From Acanthornis magna (taxonomy: Eukaryota > Chordata > Aves > Passeriformes > Acanthizidae): a DNA stretch of 64,000 nucleotides. The notes beneath the pieces are model-generated. The model did not search any database. It was not told the DNA's origin and saw only the letters and a list, made by a program, of their open reading frames with translations. Numbering within the stretch: position 1 is the stretch's first letter; each line of letters begins with the position of its first letter. The stretch is taken from NCBI GenBank assembly GCA_036785705.1, contig JAWUZG010000018.1:4933501-4997500 (forward strand), given 5' to 3'. Both the position numbers and the translations under genes were made by a program. Positions 24,301 to 59,504 of this stretch are shown piece by piece.

Positions 24301-26159
24301 AATATCTGTGTCTTTAAAGTTATCGTACAGTCTAGTGTAGCCTGAAAGTTTTCTCACAGTCTAGGGGCCAAGATGCCATATTTGCTTCATGTCTGCCAAA
24401 ATCCAATAGCCCATTCCTACTCAAGAAGGCACTCAAACTGACATTCAGTGAGGGGTGAGTGGCCAGTTCCCACCAGAGAGTGTTCTGCATCACAGTTTCT
24501 GAAAATTGTCTCTAGTCTCAGAAGTGGGACTTAGTTTTATTTAGGTAGTAAATTACAACATCATTTTAATAAAGCTAAGAACATTAAAATATCTGCAAAT
24601 TATGAAAATCACTCCCACAGTGTAGAATTGGAGTAAAGTACTTGACTAGAATTAACAGGAAAATTCACATTAAATAGCTCAAGAAGACATCCGCGAAGAC
24701 TACATTACATAATATCTTTGAGGAGTTATTTCAAAGGACTCAAGGTTTTTTATACATCAGAACTGTATGCCTCTACATAGGATCGCAAGTTAAGATATCC
24801 ACCAGCATCCTTTACTGCTTTTCTTCCCATAATGGAGGACTTCTGAGGAGACTGTGAGAAGACAGATCTTTCAGAGTAATGAATGTGCCGTATCATGCTG
24901 CTGTTGTTTCCCATCAATGAAGTAGTCAGGGTCTGAATAAGACGAGGGTGGAGGGAGAAGCAGCAGGGAAAGCACTGCCAAGCAGTGGGGAGTCTGGGTG
25001 GTATTACTGGGCATCAACCTTTAAGGAAGTCTCCCCTTCTACCTTAACCATATTCAAGCAGTAGTAAAATACTCCTGAAATTGGACTCCTGGATTATGTA
25101 GAAAGTTATGTAGGTGTTCATGATTGTGCCCACAGACTTAAAGGCTAAGATCTTATACAGAACAGATATTTTAAGTCAGATGATTGTTCCCGTATCTAAC
25201 AGATTCACTTATCTATCTGATTTTTCCATCTATAATGATCATATTTTTTTTAAGAAAGCTAAACCTCAAAGAATAGCTGCAAAAACAGCAACCACTGTAC
25301 GTTTGCTAAAAGAAAACTTGGTTGTGCAAACACTGGTAATGTAATGGAAAGATTGTTTTTTTCGGTTCCTTTCCTGTGTCTTCTGAACATTTCTACCTGT
25401 CAAATGTTTTTCCAAACAGTTCTTTAGGGTATTCATGGGACATTAGAAAACATGATTCCTGATTTGTAAAATTTTCCAGATTAGATGAAGTGGCAGTCAA
25501 AAAATAACTCTGTTTTAAGTCACAGAGACTTAGGTTCATTCTCTTCTTTTTTAGATTGATCATAAACCAGATGGAGCTGTGCTCTGTTGCCAGTGCATGC
25601 AAGCTTCATATTGGCAACTGGGTTTTGGTAGAAGTTTTATAAACAAAAAGATATCTCTACATGATAAAGTGATTTAAAAAGGACTTGAAATGATCCTTGG
25701 TGGAATGCAATAGTATCTTTTGAATGATGAGATCCTCAAAATTCACCTTGATATGTTTAAAGACTAGAGATTTATCAATTCAATTTTGTCAGTAAATTTC
25801 TCTAATTAACTAAATTCATGTTCCTGTATATGCCAAGAATTGTGCCAAAAATTGTCCTTGGAAGTTGGAAACTTCAAACCCAGCTAGAATTGGCATGAAA
25901 ATATTTGCATCTAACATAATGCATCATTCATTACCTGTATCAACTACAAACTGAGCTTAGACCTAATACCTTGATTGTGTATATTTACATTAAAGTCTAG
26001 TGAGTTGATGCCCTCCACAGGTCTCTTCACATGTCCAGTCTGATAAATATGTTTAACACACTTTAAGAGTGGTGAACAACCCTTGAAAACAGGAAGAACA
26101 ACTATGGCATAATGTCCTGTCTTTTTACTTTTTTAATAGATCATTTTAAACTTTAGAAA

Positions 26160-26302
26160 TGGAAGTGTTCAAGGCAAGGTTGGATGGGGCTTTGAGGAAC
26201 CTGGTCCAGTGGAAAGTGTCCCTGCCCATGGCAGGGGGGTTGGAACGAGATGATCTTTGAGGTCCCATCCAACCCAAACCATTCTAGGATTTTCTGATAG
26301 TA
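26160..26302 (+). mobile_element. CR1 LINE 3'-end fragment
   Basis: Contains GTTCAAGGCAAGGTTGGATG, then CTGGTCCAGTGGAAAGTGTC, CCTGCCCATGGCAGGGGGGT and GATGATCTTTGAGGTCCC, ending in a decayed CCATTCTAGGATTTTC. This is the avian CR1 3' UTR in forward orientation with its terminal ATTCTATG-like repeats partly preserved. About 143 bp, 5'-truncated. Confidence 0.9.
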
Positions 26303-27595
26303 CGGTTTATAAAAAAATCAACTTGAGAAATATCGAGCAGTTTACCCAGAACATCTTAATCACTAGAAAATAGCCCAGTTAGAAGGAATACATGGGTCCA
26401 GAGCACTTTTCATGGAGGGAAGAGCTGAGGATGTATCAGCTACACTTCGAACAGAGAGCTATTGAAGGCCCTGCCTTCTCTAGCTGGGTTTTAAATGCAA
26501 GTTGACACAGCTACTGCAGTTTTTCGGATGAGCAGCACGAGTGCTGACTGGACCAAGCCTTTCAGGGGAGGTAGTCAGAGGAAAATCCAATTTGTGAATC
26601 CCAGCAGAGAATGAAATAGGAGCTGTACCCCCGAGCATGCCATGACTGATGCTTTTGAGCAAGCCGACAAGTAGACATTTATGTGATTATTATTAACATC
26701 AGAAGAAAAGTATCCTGCATGCTTTTGGTGCGCAAATTGGAGTAGCTGAGCAGGGGCTCTGAGACTTTAAAACCTGATCTTGTCCAATTCTTATGCCTAA
26801 AATGAAATGGCCTTCTGGGGAGAAATGGGTTTTCATGTGTCCTTTACACAAACAGGACAAATGTTTTGTTAGTGATTTCAACCAACTGCAGCCATTTGTT
26901 TCCTAGAGACAGATGAGTCTGCCTTCAGTTTTTAAAGTAAGTTTCTCTGTTCTCCATTAATTTCTTAGCATTAGTGAAAAAATAAAAAATTTGTCAAACT
27001 TCTCATTTCCTGGTTACCTACTGGAGGACAATAGAATTGCCTTGAGGACTGCATTAGTCACAAAACAATGTTGTTTTAGCTGCCACGTCTCTCCTTTGTT
27101 TGCTTCCTGGTAGCCCTAACCACTAAGCCTTACTGCTGCTTTAACTTGCTCAGATCTTGCCTTTTATTTCATTAGCAATTCTGTTACTGAAGGCTTGCAC
27201 CTTTTGAACTGCCTAAGTCTGGTATTTCATGTTAATAAAAACAGCAGAACTAACTGAATCACTTGTGGTAATGTACTAGTGCTAAATTTTGGCGAAAACA
27301 ATGTTTCATTCAGCTGAGCTGATAAAAAAATAATGAATAAAAATACCTTAGGTTTTGTGACTCATCCACTTTTGAAAATGAATTTTGAAGATGTTATTTG
27401 ATTTGAGACAAGGCATATTTATTAAGTCTTCAGAAATAAGAACCAAATTAAATAAAGACAATATTACTTTTTTATTCTTAATGACTCAAATATCTTTCTG
27501 ATTACAATATAAATAATAAGTAGTGTGTGATGTAACTTATAATCCCTTACTGTTAATATATGCATTCCATAAAAATAAGTCTCCATGTATGTGCA

Positions 27596-27642
27596 TGTGC
27601 GTGTGTGTGTGTATATATGATTGTATGAGTGTGTGTGTATAA
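27596..27642. repeat. GT-rich microsatellite (interrupted)
   Basis: Two GTGTGTGT blocks are separated by TATATATGATTGTATGA. Confidence 0.7.
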
Positions 27643-30600
27643 ATTAAGAGATCTCATATGAATATGCTAATTTTTGGAGTCCAGGTTTGTGGCATTTTAC
27701 ATTTAATAAATATAAAACCCCTTTTCAAATTGGATTTCATTCAGAGGCTTCATGTCTGTGTGAAGGAGAAAAAGAATAAACTGTATTGTGGGTTAATAAA
27801 GGTTCATGGCACTTCTTGGAGACCCAGGAGAACTTGCATCAGGGGCACCTGGATGGATCAGGGGAGCTGCCTCAGTGCTGTCCCAGCACTGGTACAGGAC
27901 ATGATGGCATCCCAGAGCTGGCAAGAAGCTTTTGTATTTGTTCAGTTGACACAGACACAACCACTGCCTTTATTCAATTGCCCAGAAAGTGCTGGTGATA
28001 TACCAGCTCAGTTTGAGCGTCTTAGCTTGGGGAAAGTGGCTTTGCTCAGAAGCAATTTGCAGCCCTGAAAATGTGAACCAAATGAATCTACATCACAAAA
28101 ACTTTGTCTGCCTAAGGTTTCTAATGCCCATAAAAAACCCCCCTCCTTTAAAAGCAGAGGCTGCCTGGCCATGCCTTGTGCCACCTGTCTGAGGAGGATT
28201 AGTTGCCACCCTCAGGGAGCACTGTATGGAGGTGGCCACTGGTCTGATCCAGACCAGAGTTTCTTGTGTTCTTCTCTACTCATCTGTCTCAGCCAAGGGT
28301 ACAATTTGCAGTTAGTCCAGCAAGAATTTACCTGTGAACACAGTCGCATAACCTCAGAAATGCATTTTTTCTTCTTCACCCAGAGAAATAGTTATGTTGG
28401 TACTTGGGCTAGTTTGTTCACTTCCCCTGGGTGGCAGCTGTGCCAGCAAAAGTCCTCAGCACCCTCCTGCCCTCAAAAGACCACCATGCCCCTGCTCTGC
28501 TGATGACCTGCCCAGACTTCTTATGGCCAAAAGGAGCCAGTCTGGGTAACAAGTCTGTGCAAACTTGGCTCTTGTAAGAAAGGCTGATTGGAATGGATGA
28601 TAAAACTGTAATACAATTACTCATGTCCAATAATCCTCATCATTAGATGGATTTCCTTCGTAAAGTCGTATCATCACCTCCCTGCAAAACAACCTCAGCT
28701 TTTTCAGCAGCCTTTGCTGATAAGACTGCCAGCAACTCCTTAGGAGACATGTCACACCTGCTTATAAAATGGGCAAAAAAATTTGTCCTCATCATTACAA
28801 TATCTTTTTATTGAGGGCCCTGACGCTTAGGGAAATTCGAAACCCATGTTAAATACCTGCTCACAGCAGAGAAGGCATGTCACTCAGTGCAGAATTCATT
28901 GGGACATGCAGATACTGTGGGGTGGGTTATACCCAGTGGCTGCCAAGTGCCCACCATGATGCTCTCTCACTCCTTCTCCTCAGCAAGGCAGTGAAGGAAA
29001 ATAAGATTAAAATGTTCATGGATCAAGATAAGGACACCACTTATCATTGGAGGTAAAAGCAGACTTGACTTAGTGGAGATTTTATTGTTAATCAAAAATG
29101 GAGTAGCAGAGGGGAAAAGAAAACCAAACTAAAACCACCTTCCCAATCCCAGTCTTCTTTCCAGGTCCTCACACTCTGTTGTAAGCAGACCTGGACCCAA
29201 GATCAAAAAGGTCACCAAGAGCCACTACAGAGAAGCCCTTCTGGTGTCCCCTAAGAACAATGGACGGCTGGAGGCAGAAAACCTCCTCACAGAGGTCTGG
29301 CTGCCCCACCGAGGAGACCTCTGAGAAGCCCTTTGCCAGCATGATGAGACTACAGGATGTGAGAAAAAGCAAATGTCAAAGGGGATCTCTCCTCCAAGAT
29401 GCTGTGAAGACAAAGACAGCAGGGGAAGTATAGTGCAACCTCCCCATCCACTCCTTTTACACTGTGGAAGCTTCAAAAGTCAGATCTTACAGTGAAGGAA
29501 AGCAGCATGAGAGTACCTCTGACAGGAGCTTTGTAAAGAGGTGTATCAGCTTCAGCTCACATTTCCATCCAAGACACTTGAACAGCTCCAATCCCTGTTG
29601 TTCCTCATCTCCTAAAGGTTGAATTTCCAGTGCCTCACTGCTGCGGGGGGAATGCCCACCCATCTCAGAGCTCTCCCAGCCTGTCTGCAAGCATCACCTC
29701 AGACACACAGACTAGTCTCACTTTGATGGCTGCTTTTGTAACCACTAAAGACATTTCTGGCTTGTTTTTGAATTGCAGTGCAATCCTAGAGTGATGGACA
29801 CAAAGAAATGGCACTGGCTTGGCAAACTCTGATCGACAGCTGGTTCACAGTACTTCAGAATAGACTGCAATATTGTTTTGGAATGCTTCCCTTCAGCTGC
29901 TAAACCGAAGCATGAAAAGGAGAAAAACTGCATAAACACTGTGAAAAATGATGGCAGGAAGAGCTTCTATTACTCAGTGATTTTGACACTTAAAGTTCTG
30001 TTTTCAACAGTTAGCTTAGGACACCTTTCTCTTCTTTTCTGTCTTTAGGAAAATAAAGATGTTCCATCCTATATGTAGGTGGCCCAAGACTGGGAGACAA
30101 TTTTGTTACAGGAGACGAAGATGTAAACAGCTGCAAACTTTTATGCCTTTGTTTATTATTGTTATTTTTGATCTAAAAAGTTTTTATGAATGGAACAAAT
30201 GAACTGAAATCTTCTTTTGTACAATTCATGCACACAGCCTGTGATTTAACTGCTGATATTTTTTTTATGTGTTCTTGGCTTTTTTCTGTCATGTGAATGA
30301 AAGAGAAATTGCACATATGACATAAGCAGAGCTTTTTATTTGCTCTTATGCTTGTAATGCTGTTAGCTAGATTTGCATGCTTTGACTTGTTGGGAAGATT
30401 CATTGCTGGCAGAGCAATGAGGTCTGGACAATTGGCAGGTCAAAACATTTATTAGTGTGATTGTGCAGAAAAGTTTGCCTCCATGGTAAAGAAGATCCCT
30501 CTGAAACAAATATGGAGACTGGGAAATTAATTATTAAGGAGGATGTTGCAAAAACATACATCAATACTGTTCAATATGCGGTTGGAAGGTAATTGAAAAA

Positions 30601-31190
30601 AATTATGTAGACTCTGACTTAAAAGGAGAGGGAGTCTGATGAACACACACTATAATTCCTGACAGCACCGTCTGGCTGCTGAACCTGTCACAATCCAAAG
30701 TGGCACTGGAAAAAGGCCAAGCCCAGTCTTTAAGGCAGGGTTTAAGCATGATGGAGACTGCTGGAGAACTTACGTTATTTCTCACTTCTTTCCTATGTTA
30801 GTTGCACTTCACTTGTAGGAGGGCATGTTTCATTGAAGCATTTTAATTCTGATTTCTATTTAAAAAGTATTTAATTTGCTCCTAAATTTATGTTGCATTA
30901 ATCTCCATATATGTGCATCTTCCAGAGAGGTGCATGAGCGAGCTGATCAATGTGTTCATTTCCATATATTAGTTACAGAGCTGCTTAAATTTCACCACCA
31001 CTTAAAAATCATTTGAACCATCTTATAGTTATGGGGTGGGTTATTTTGGGTTATGTCTCTTTAAAAAAAAAAAAACCAGACCAAAAACCTGTCTAATATT
31101 AAACACACATGGCTTGATTTAAATAAACATTGGAGAAGATTTCTATAATTCAATTCAGGATACACATCCAAGCCAATACTTTCTCTTGCA

Positions 31191-31210
31191 TATATATATA
31201 TATATATATA
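31191..31210. repeat. TA dinucleotide microsatellite
   Basis: Ten perfect TA units. Confidence 0.9.
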
Positions 31211-31295
31211 AAATTAAGTCTATATTAATCTCAAATAAGAATGGAATGGTGATACTAATTTTGGTTGCATTGTTATTTGGCTGGCTTTGACCAAT

Positions 31296-31376
31296 TCTTT
31301 CTTTCCTTCCTTCCTTCTTTCTTTTTATTTTTCTTTTTCTTTCTGTCCTTCATTGCTTCTTTCGTTTTCTTTCTCA
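31296..31376. repeat. CTTT/CCTT polypyrimidine microsatellite
   Basis: Imperfect tandem TTTC and TTCC tetramers, about 80 bp and nearly purine-free. Confidence 0.8.
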
Positions 31377-33358
31377 AAGCACCAACAAATATGCCCTAAA
31401 TCCCATCTAAAGACAAACAGAGTTTTGGGAGCCACTCTAGTCATTCTGCCAGTCTTTTCCACCTCCAAGAGAACTGCAAACTGAATATTTCCTCTTATGA
31501 AAAAATTAAATTATTCCAGAAGACCGAAGTACACCTTTTCCCAAGAGTCTCACAGTTACTTCAATGCCGTTTAATACATCCCTTCTATTCAGGCTGTTGA
31601 GTGTGAACCTGCAGAAGGTTCTGATCTTATCTTTTTCTCTGCTGAACACCTCTTTTAATGACTAAGGTAGGAAGGGAGGCTATTCTTGATCTCTCATACC
31701 ATTTTCACATAAGTGGTATGGCAGTACAGCAAACTACTTTTTCAAACTATCTCAAACAGAAGATGTCTTCACAATCTACTCAGTAAATCTTATTTCCCAA
31801 GTCTTGATTCTCATCTGCTATTTCAACTCAGGACTGCAGGAAGGAGGTGGATTTCCTGCACAGTCATTCTGTTTTGCATTTCAGCGGGCTTGGGTTTACT
31901 GTGATTATTTGAAAAAATTTCTAAATAGCCCAGTGAAAATCTAGGAAATACTTAGAGAAAACATCTTTCTAAGTGTGCAACACATTATGTGCCTAAAAAG
32001 TGCAGCTAATAGTCAGCAATTTGGCATATTGTTCTGATTTTGTTAGCTTCACCACTGTTTTCACAGGAAGCTGGCTTTGAAAAAAATGACCACAGAAAAT
32101 AGTAGTAATACCTATTACTGGAAATAAAGTCTGGAGGTGTATCTCCTGCTCAATTTTCTTTGGCATATTTAGGGTTCAGAGCTCCTTTAACTTGGCAAGC
32201 CTGGGCAAGGAACACTTATCCATGTGCATGCAGTACATTCACTCCCATATAATTACTTTTTGTTAATGCTCTGAAATAATTTTCTTTCATTTTAACATAG
32301 TCTCCAGTCCTGCAGACATCCAAGCGCATGAATAACAGTCTTCTAACTTCAATCAGATTACAGCTGGGAATAAGGTACTTAGCCATGTGCAGCATCTGGC
32401 TGCAGAATTAAGATCATTCATCTCTTGGGTCTTCTTAGGCAATTACAGTATGAGATATATGCATGTGGACTATGGGATTCATGCAATGGGGACTGCTTTA
32501 TCTAAGATGAGCAGAAAAGTTTTCACACAGCTAATCCAGCAGCTCCTGCAGAAAGTATATCAGCTCCAACAATCACACTATTCATGCACTGTGGCATTTA
32601 GAGGAGGAAACACAGACTGTATAGAGAGTTCATTAACTGTTCAAGCCAAAAGGAAGTGTGGGCCTATGTGTTTCATTTAAAATCAAGGGCTTTTTTATAT
32701 ATATACGTCACCTTAAAAAATACATTGCATCTGATATCTGAGAGTGGACAGCATCTTGCAAGACCACTATTCACTGAGCTTTACCCAACTATCTTGAAAA
32801 TAAGTTTGTGATTTCTTCCATGTCTATAAGTTTCATTAAAGTACATAGGCTCAGAACAGTGCATGATGTTAACAACCTTAGTGTAGTATGTCACACTTTA
32901 ACCTAAATTCCTCACGAGTTATCTCACGTATTTTTCTATGTCTACACACAGATTTATAGGATGTGTGTATTTCCAGCAATAAAGGCATTTTTCAGTATTT
33001 TGCTAAAATACATTAAAAGCCTATTTTAAAATTTATAAAAACATTTAAAATTTTAAAAAAACCAAAACCTGTATTTTGAGTTGTTATTAGAAGAGGTAAT
33101 GAACTTAATATGCTAATGTAAAAAGGGAAAATAAAAGAGTTTTCTGAGTGTTTCTGAAAGCTGTTTTGAGTATGTAATCATTAATGTCTTAAAACATGTA
33201 CAAAAATGCATTAAAGGATCAGGAATATTTTCCTGCAGGTACTTAGAATCTAATAAATAATTAATATGATGATTAACTACATGGGCAGAAGTACAGAGCA
33301 TTACCAAGAAAAAAAAACTACATAAAATCTGGCCTTTGAATGGATGCGCACCGTTGTT

Positions 33359-33364
33359 TTTAAT
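33359..33364 (-). terminator. Candidate poly(A) signal ATTAAA for CPZ
   Basis: ATTAAA on the minus strand lies about 180 nt after the stop codon. It is followed some 35-60 nt later by a T-rich stretch (TTTTATGTAG then nine T), as expected for a downstream element. No canonical AATAAA is seen on the minus strand in the next few hundred bases, which makes this variant the best candidate nearby. Confidence 0.4.
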
Positions 33365-33544
33365 ACATAAAAACCCACTTGAGTATACTCAGCTGTGTGT
33401 GAAGAGAAAACAAAAGAAGTAAGCGTGCTTGAATCAACATTATATTTTCAAACGAAACATTTAAATATTGCCAAGAGCAGCGAGGGTGTCTGGAACCGAG
33501 CGGGAGGGCACGGCGGTGAGCCGAGCGGAGCCCCATGATGGCCC
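33359..33544 (-). other. CPZ: Putative CPZ 3' UTR
   Basis: This is the stretch from the stop codon to the first plausible poly(A) signal. It begins GC-rich and turns AT-rich. Its length is an inference from the ATTAAA position only; a longer UTR using a signal further left is possible. Confidence 0.4.
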
Positions 33545-55285
<21,741 letters not shown>

Positions 55286-55448
55286 CTGTAAATAAAGAGA
55301 AAAAGAAAAATCATTACAGGGTGGGTGTACACGGTTCCTTGTGTTAGGAATTGTCTGATCTGGTATCTCCACAGGGGCTGCTGCAGCTCTGTGTCCTGAG
55401 GTCCAGCCATACCAGGGACAAGCACTTATTCCCAGCAGGCACATATTA

Positions 55449-55490
55449 CAGAATCACAGAATAAGCTGAGTTGAGAAACCCCATTCACCC
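55449..55490 (-). mobile_element. Very short CR1-like 3'-end remnant
   Basis: CAGAATCACAGAATAAGCTG followed by AGTTG resembles the reverse complement of the CR1 3' terminus. Only about 40 bp are recognisable, so this is weak. Confidence 0.4.
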
Positions 55491-58400
55491 TCATCCACAC
55501 ACAGTTAGGTGCCTAGGAAAATTCACTAATCAAAACCTAGGTCTTTTGAAATCTTGTTTAGTCTAAAAGTCCATATGTGTCCTTCTGTACTTCTCAAGGT
55601 GTTTTTTATCGCTCTCCCCTAAAATCCATTTGTCCCACAGAATGTTGTGCATACCTTTCTTCTAAAGCAATTCAGCCTTTGGTAGATATGAGGGGACTTT
55701 ATTTCTTCCTCATCCTGCTTCATCATATCTCTAGCAATTGCATTTTATCACACTTTTAATAACATCTTAAAACTAATTATTTCCCTCCCCAACTACTCTC
55801 ACAGGAAAGCTTTGACAAAAGATCACTCTTCTAATGGCTAGAAATTGCCTTTTAATTTCCTGTTTTAAAGTACTTGTGGCCAGTTTATAGCCATGTGTTG
55901 TTGTGCCAGCATTGTCCTTTAGCTTAAATAGCTCTCTGCATTCTCTGGTGCATTCCTTCACCCTGCATTTGCAAAGAAACAGATCTCCTCTATTTTTTGT
56001 GTGCTAGGTTCAATAAATAATGCTTTCTTAATTTTGAAGAAACATGGTTTGACGACCCAGGAAATACTTCTTTTGCTCGTTTAGCCAATGATTCTATACT
56101 GTCCTTCTCCAATACTGGCAAGTAAAGAAATATAATTGTACCAAGGTATTAGAGTTGGTTTCACCAGTGCCTCGAAGGAGCTCAGTCACTGTGTGCCAGC
56201 TTGAACACCGTCAGGTTCACTTTCCCTGTGATGCACTGGGGATCTGCTCTGCTGCTGTTTCTTCTTGCTCTCACTGGGGGGACAGGCGTCTAGCTTCTTG
56301 CCCAGTAAATTGAGTATTTGTCCTCACAAGACCAAATTCATTATGTTTTCTTTTTTTCCCTGCTAAAGAGAGTTTAAACTTCTCCTGGCATATTTATTTA
56401 AATGTAATCATCTGCATATGTGTTGCTAATGAGTTGATGGTTCTTTAGCCAAAATAAAGTCATTGTAATGAGAACCAAATTAACCCTGGGATTTTATCTT
56501 GGAGGGGGACATTTAATTGGAAATTAGCCTGGTTCTATAGTATGAATTGTAATTGAGCCACATTACCTCATAAAATAAATGAGGCATCAGAACTAGCGGA
56601 AACAGCCCAACCCCAACCCCAACAAGTTCTGTTAAGCTGCAAGCTAGAAAAAATGATATCCATATAAACTCCTTTCCTGCCTCAGAACATTATGCTAATT
56701 GCATTAAATAATACCTGGTTCACCAACAGTGCCTTCCATTATAGGATTTCAGTGTTTCCCCTAGCTAGGCACAATCCCCTCTGTGAGTTAGTTATTAAGG
56801 TCAAGGCATTTCTAAAAAAGCTTCATCTCAGGCAGATACTGCATGTAGTGTTACATCTGGGGATAATCAAGGAATAGTATTTTGTACAATGCTAGCTGGG
56901 AGAGAGAAAGAAATGGTCTCTTGTTAGTAAGAGCTCCAGCAATTAATCCTCCTGATAAAATTGGATGTCACTACCTCCTGAATCTGGATAGTCTTATACA
57001 CTAACACCATCACACTCACATTTGAGAGATCTTGGACACAAGTCTGGAGCCAGCCAAATGTTCCTTACAGAGGGGAAAATGTAGTGTGGAGAGGACTGGC
57101 TTGAGTTTAGCCACGTCCCAACAAGTAGTGACACTGGCTCTGTTTATCGCCAGGGTCATCAGCAATGAATCCCCTTCCTTACCTTGAGGGGTGGATGAGA
57201 AATATTTGACACTTTTTTTTCCTCTCCTGAGCAGAAAATGAATATTTTGTAGCTATTATTTTAGGCTAGAGGGTTGTGTGTGCTGGGAATAGCTCTTCAT
57301 TGGGCATTGGGGGAGTGTGAATGGTCTTTCTACAACTGCTCACATTTCCTCAAAGGTAAGAGGCATTTCCCCTCTGCTGGCTCCAGGACCAAGCTACAAT
57401 TTTCCTTTTTGTTTATCTTTCTGGCATGCAATGATCAAATAATGAAACTGAGGCATACACAGTCTCCCCAACTGCTTTTGCTGTGCATGAGTGCTGTAGG
57501 AATCAGTTTGAGATGTGGCACAGGCCTGTTCTCAGCGGCATCTCAGAATTCTGCTTATTCAGCTGGAGCACAAAGGTGTTCTGGCAACAAGCTGGAGTAA
57601 GCAGAGGAAACCAAAGGGGAAAAGCAGCAGGTCTGCTGCTTTTAGCAGATGCCTCTTTCTGCCCAGAAGGAGAGGCATCGGGAAGCAATGGACAGGTGAT
57701 GGAAGAGACATGAAATTCCGCTGTGGGATATGCTGTCCCTGGGTTCACCTGAGGACTGGCTCCTTTTGCGAGCAGGAGGAAATGCTAGCACAGGAGAGGG
57801 AATGACAGCTTTGGTTTTAGACTGTGCTACCTGTTGTCTACACTTCAATATTTTTACCATATTTATACAGGGAGAGGAAATCTATTAAGCAACCTGGCTA
57901 TTAGTCTTTAACAAAGATGTTGACTGAAGAGGATAAATCTATTTTTTAGATGAGGAACCAAATCCTTATAAATCTTTTCCATGGCAACTGAAGTTATTCA
58001 TCTCAGTATGTGATAAGCAGGGATGATTCTGCAACATCCCTGCCTAGTGGGTAAAGCTTTTCCGGTGCTTGTGATCCAGGATGTCCCTTAAAAACTCAAA
58101 GCTGCCAAGACTCACTCACTGATTAGCAAAAGTGACTCCTTGCTCCTGAGTGCTAAACCTGGATCTAAACCTAAATCTAGATCTAAATAAAAAAATATCT
58201 AAGCCTCATACTTTTGCAGCATACCACGATGTTTTCTCTCTGTCTCTCCTTACTAAGATATCTATGCAATTTCTTCTGCTGAAAGAGGCTGCCTCTCCCC
58301 ATCATGCAATCCCACGTGACCCACATATCAGCCACAGCCACACCCAGGAGTGAAGCAGCTTGAGATTTCAGGTTATCGGGACTCAGTACACATGAAAGCA

Positions 58401-59504
58401 AGAGAGAAAAGGTCTGTTTTATACCAAACCTTGCTTTATAGCCAGCCTGAATTGTGTTTGTGTGCTGATGTGGTGTTTCGACTTCCCCAATGTTTCCTGA
58501 TGCCAATGCTTACATCTGTTTTGGAGGGTGCAGCTCTGCAAGGGCCAAAGATAATTCTCCAGCATGTGTGCTTTTATAAATAAGTGTGGATCCACGTAGC
58601 TGGGCCAGAGCCTGCCTGCCTGGAGAGCCAGCAGCAGGAACCTCTCCAAGGCCAGCTCCCAGGCTGCAGCTGTACGCTCTGTTCCTGCAGCCTTGCACCC
58701 ACTGGCCTGGGTCTCTGCACACAGAAATCACCAGAAAATCCCCATCCCCACCCATGACAGCTCGTTTGCTCTAAGATTTGGCAATGTCTGAAGAGTTCAG
58801 CCGCTCCCTTCCTCATTTCCACAAGAGAAATGACAGGCAATGGTGTACAAAGAATTTCTCAGGTCTCCCAATTCACTTGGCAGGCTTCAGTCGCTGTTTC
58901 TTCTGTGCTTGAAAGAGTACAAAATTTTTCAGTTTTTTTGTGCAAAGGCTTCCCTGGGCTCAAAGGAAGAGAGTGTCACCTCCTCTCAAAGTCCCATCCA
59001 CTGACAGGTGGGTACAGAGAGACCTTTTTCTTCCTGAACCAGAACAGCCTTTTGAATTTTTTATGTTTATTTTGTACTCTAGCTATTCCACCAGAGCTAC
59101 AAAAGTCCTTTCAGTAGCACAGCTTCTATTTAAGATTATGGATAAAATAACTTATTGAAGAGGAGAAAAGCCATTTCAAGCTTTCTGAGCTCTCTCTATA
59201 AAATATGCTTCTGGTTCTAATTTGCAAAGGCAAGCTTGAAAATCTACAATGCAGCACATACATATTTTACTGCCAAGCTTACATTTTTTTCCCCTTGATG
59301 ATTCAGCACCGAAGGAAGCAAGCTGCTGTGATTAACCCTAACCCAGACAACAGAGCTCAACAGCTACTTCCAGTACCATGGGCTGGCCAGCTGCCTTTCA
59401 AGAGCAAAGCCAACAGGAGACTCATGCAATTGATGATCTGGAATAAGCCCAAGGGCCAGTCTTAAATCTAAAACACCTAAATCATTCAGTGAGGCAGAGT
59501 GGTG

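Larger units (their letters stand above)
16441..26159. other. Non-coding DNA, possible conserved regulatory stretches
   Basis: No gene recognised. It contains the window's longest open frame (18614-19207, plus strand, 197 codons), which matches nothing I know. A nested dyad at 18344-18385 and a homeodomain-site-rich segment at about 22080-22560 are noted separately. There are minor direct duplications at 17951-17970, 21252-21309 and 24287-24319. Confidence 0.6.
26303..33358. other. Non-coding DNA just downstream of CPZ
   Basis: No gene recognised. Simple repeats: GT-rich at 27596-27640, TA dinucleotides at 31191-31210 and a CTTT/T-rich tract at 31296-31376. Scattered short open frames (up to 136 codons at 27658-28068) have no recognised similarity. 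Confidence 0.65.

Noticed and set aside
27658..28068. 136-codon plus-strand open frame
   Set aside because: No recognisable domain; overlaps other equally open frames, as chance ORFs do.
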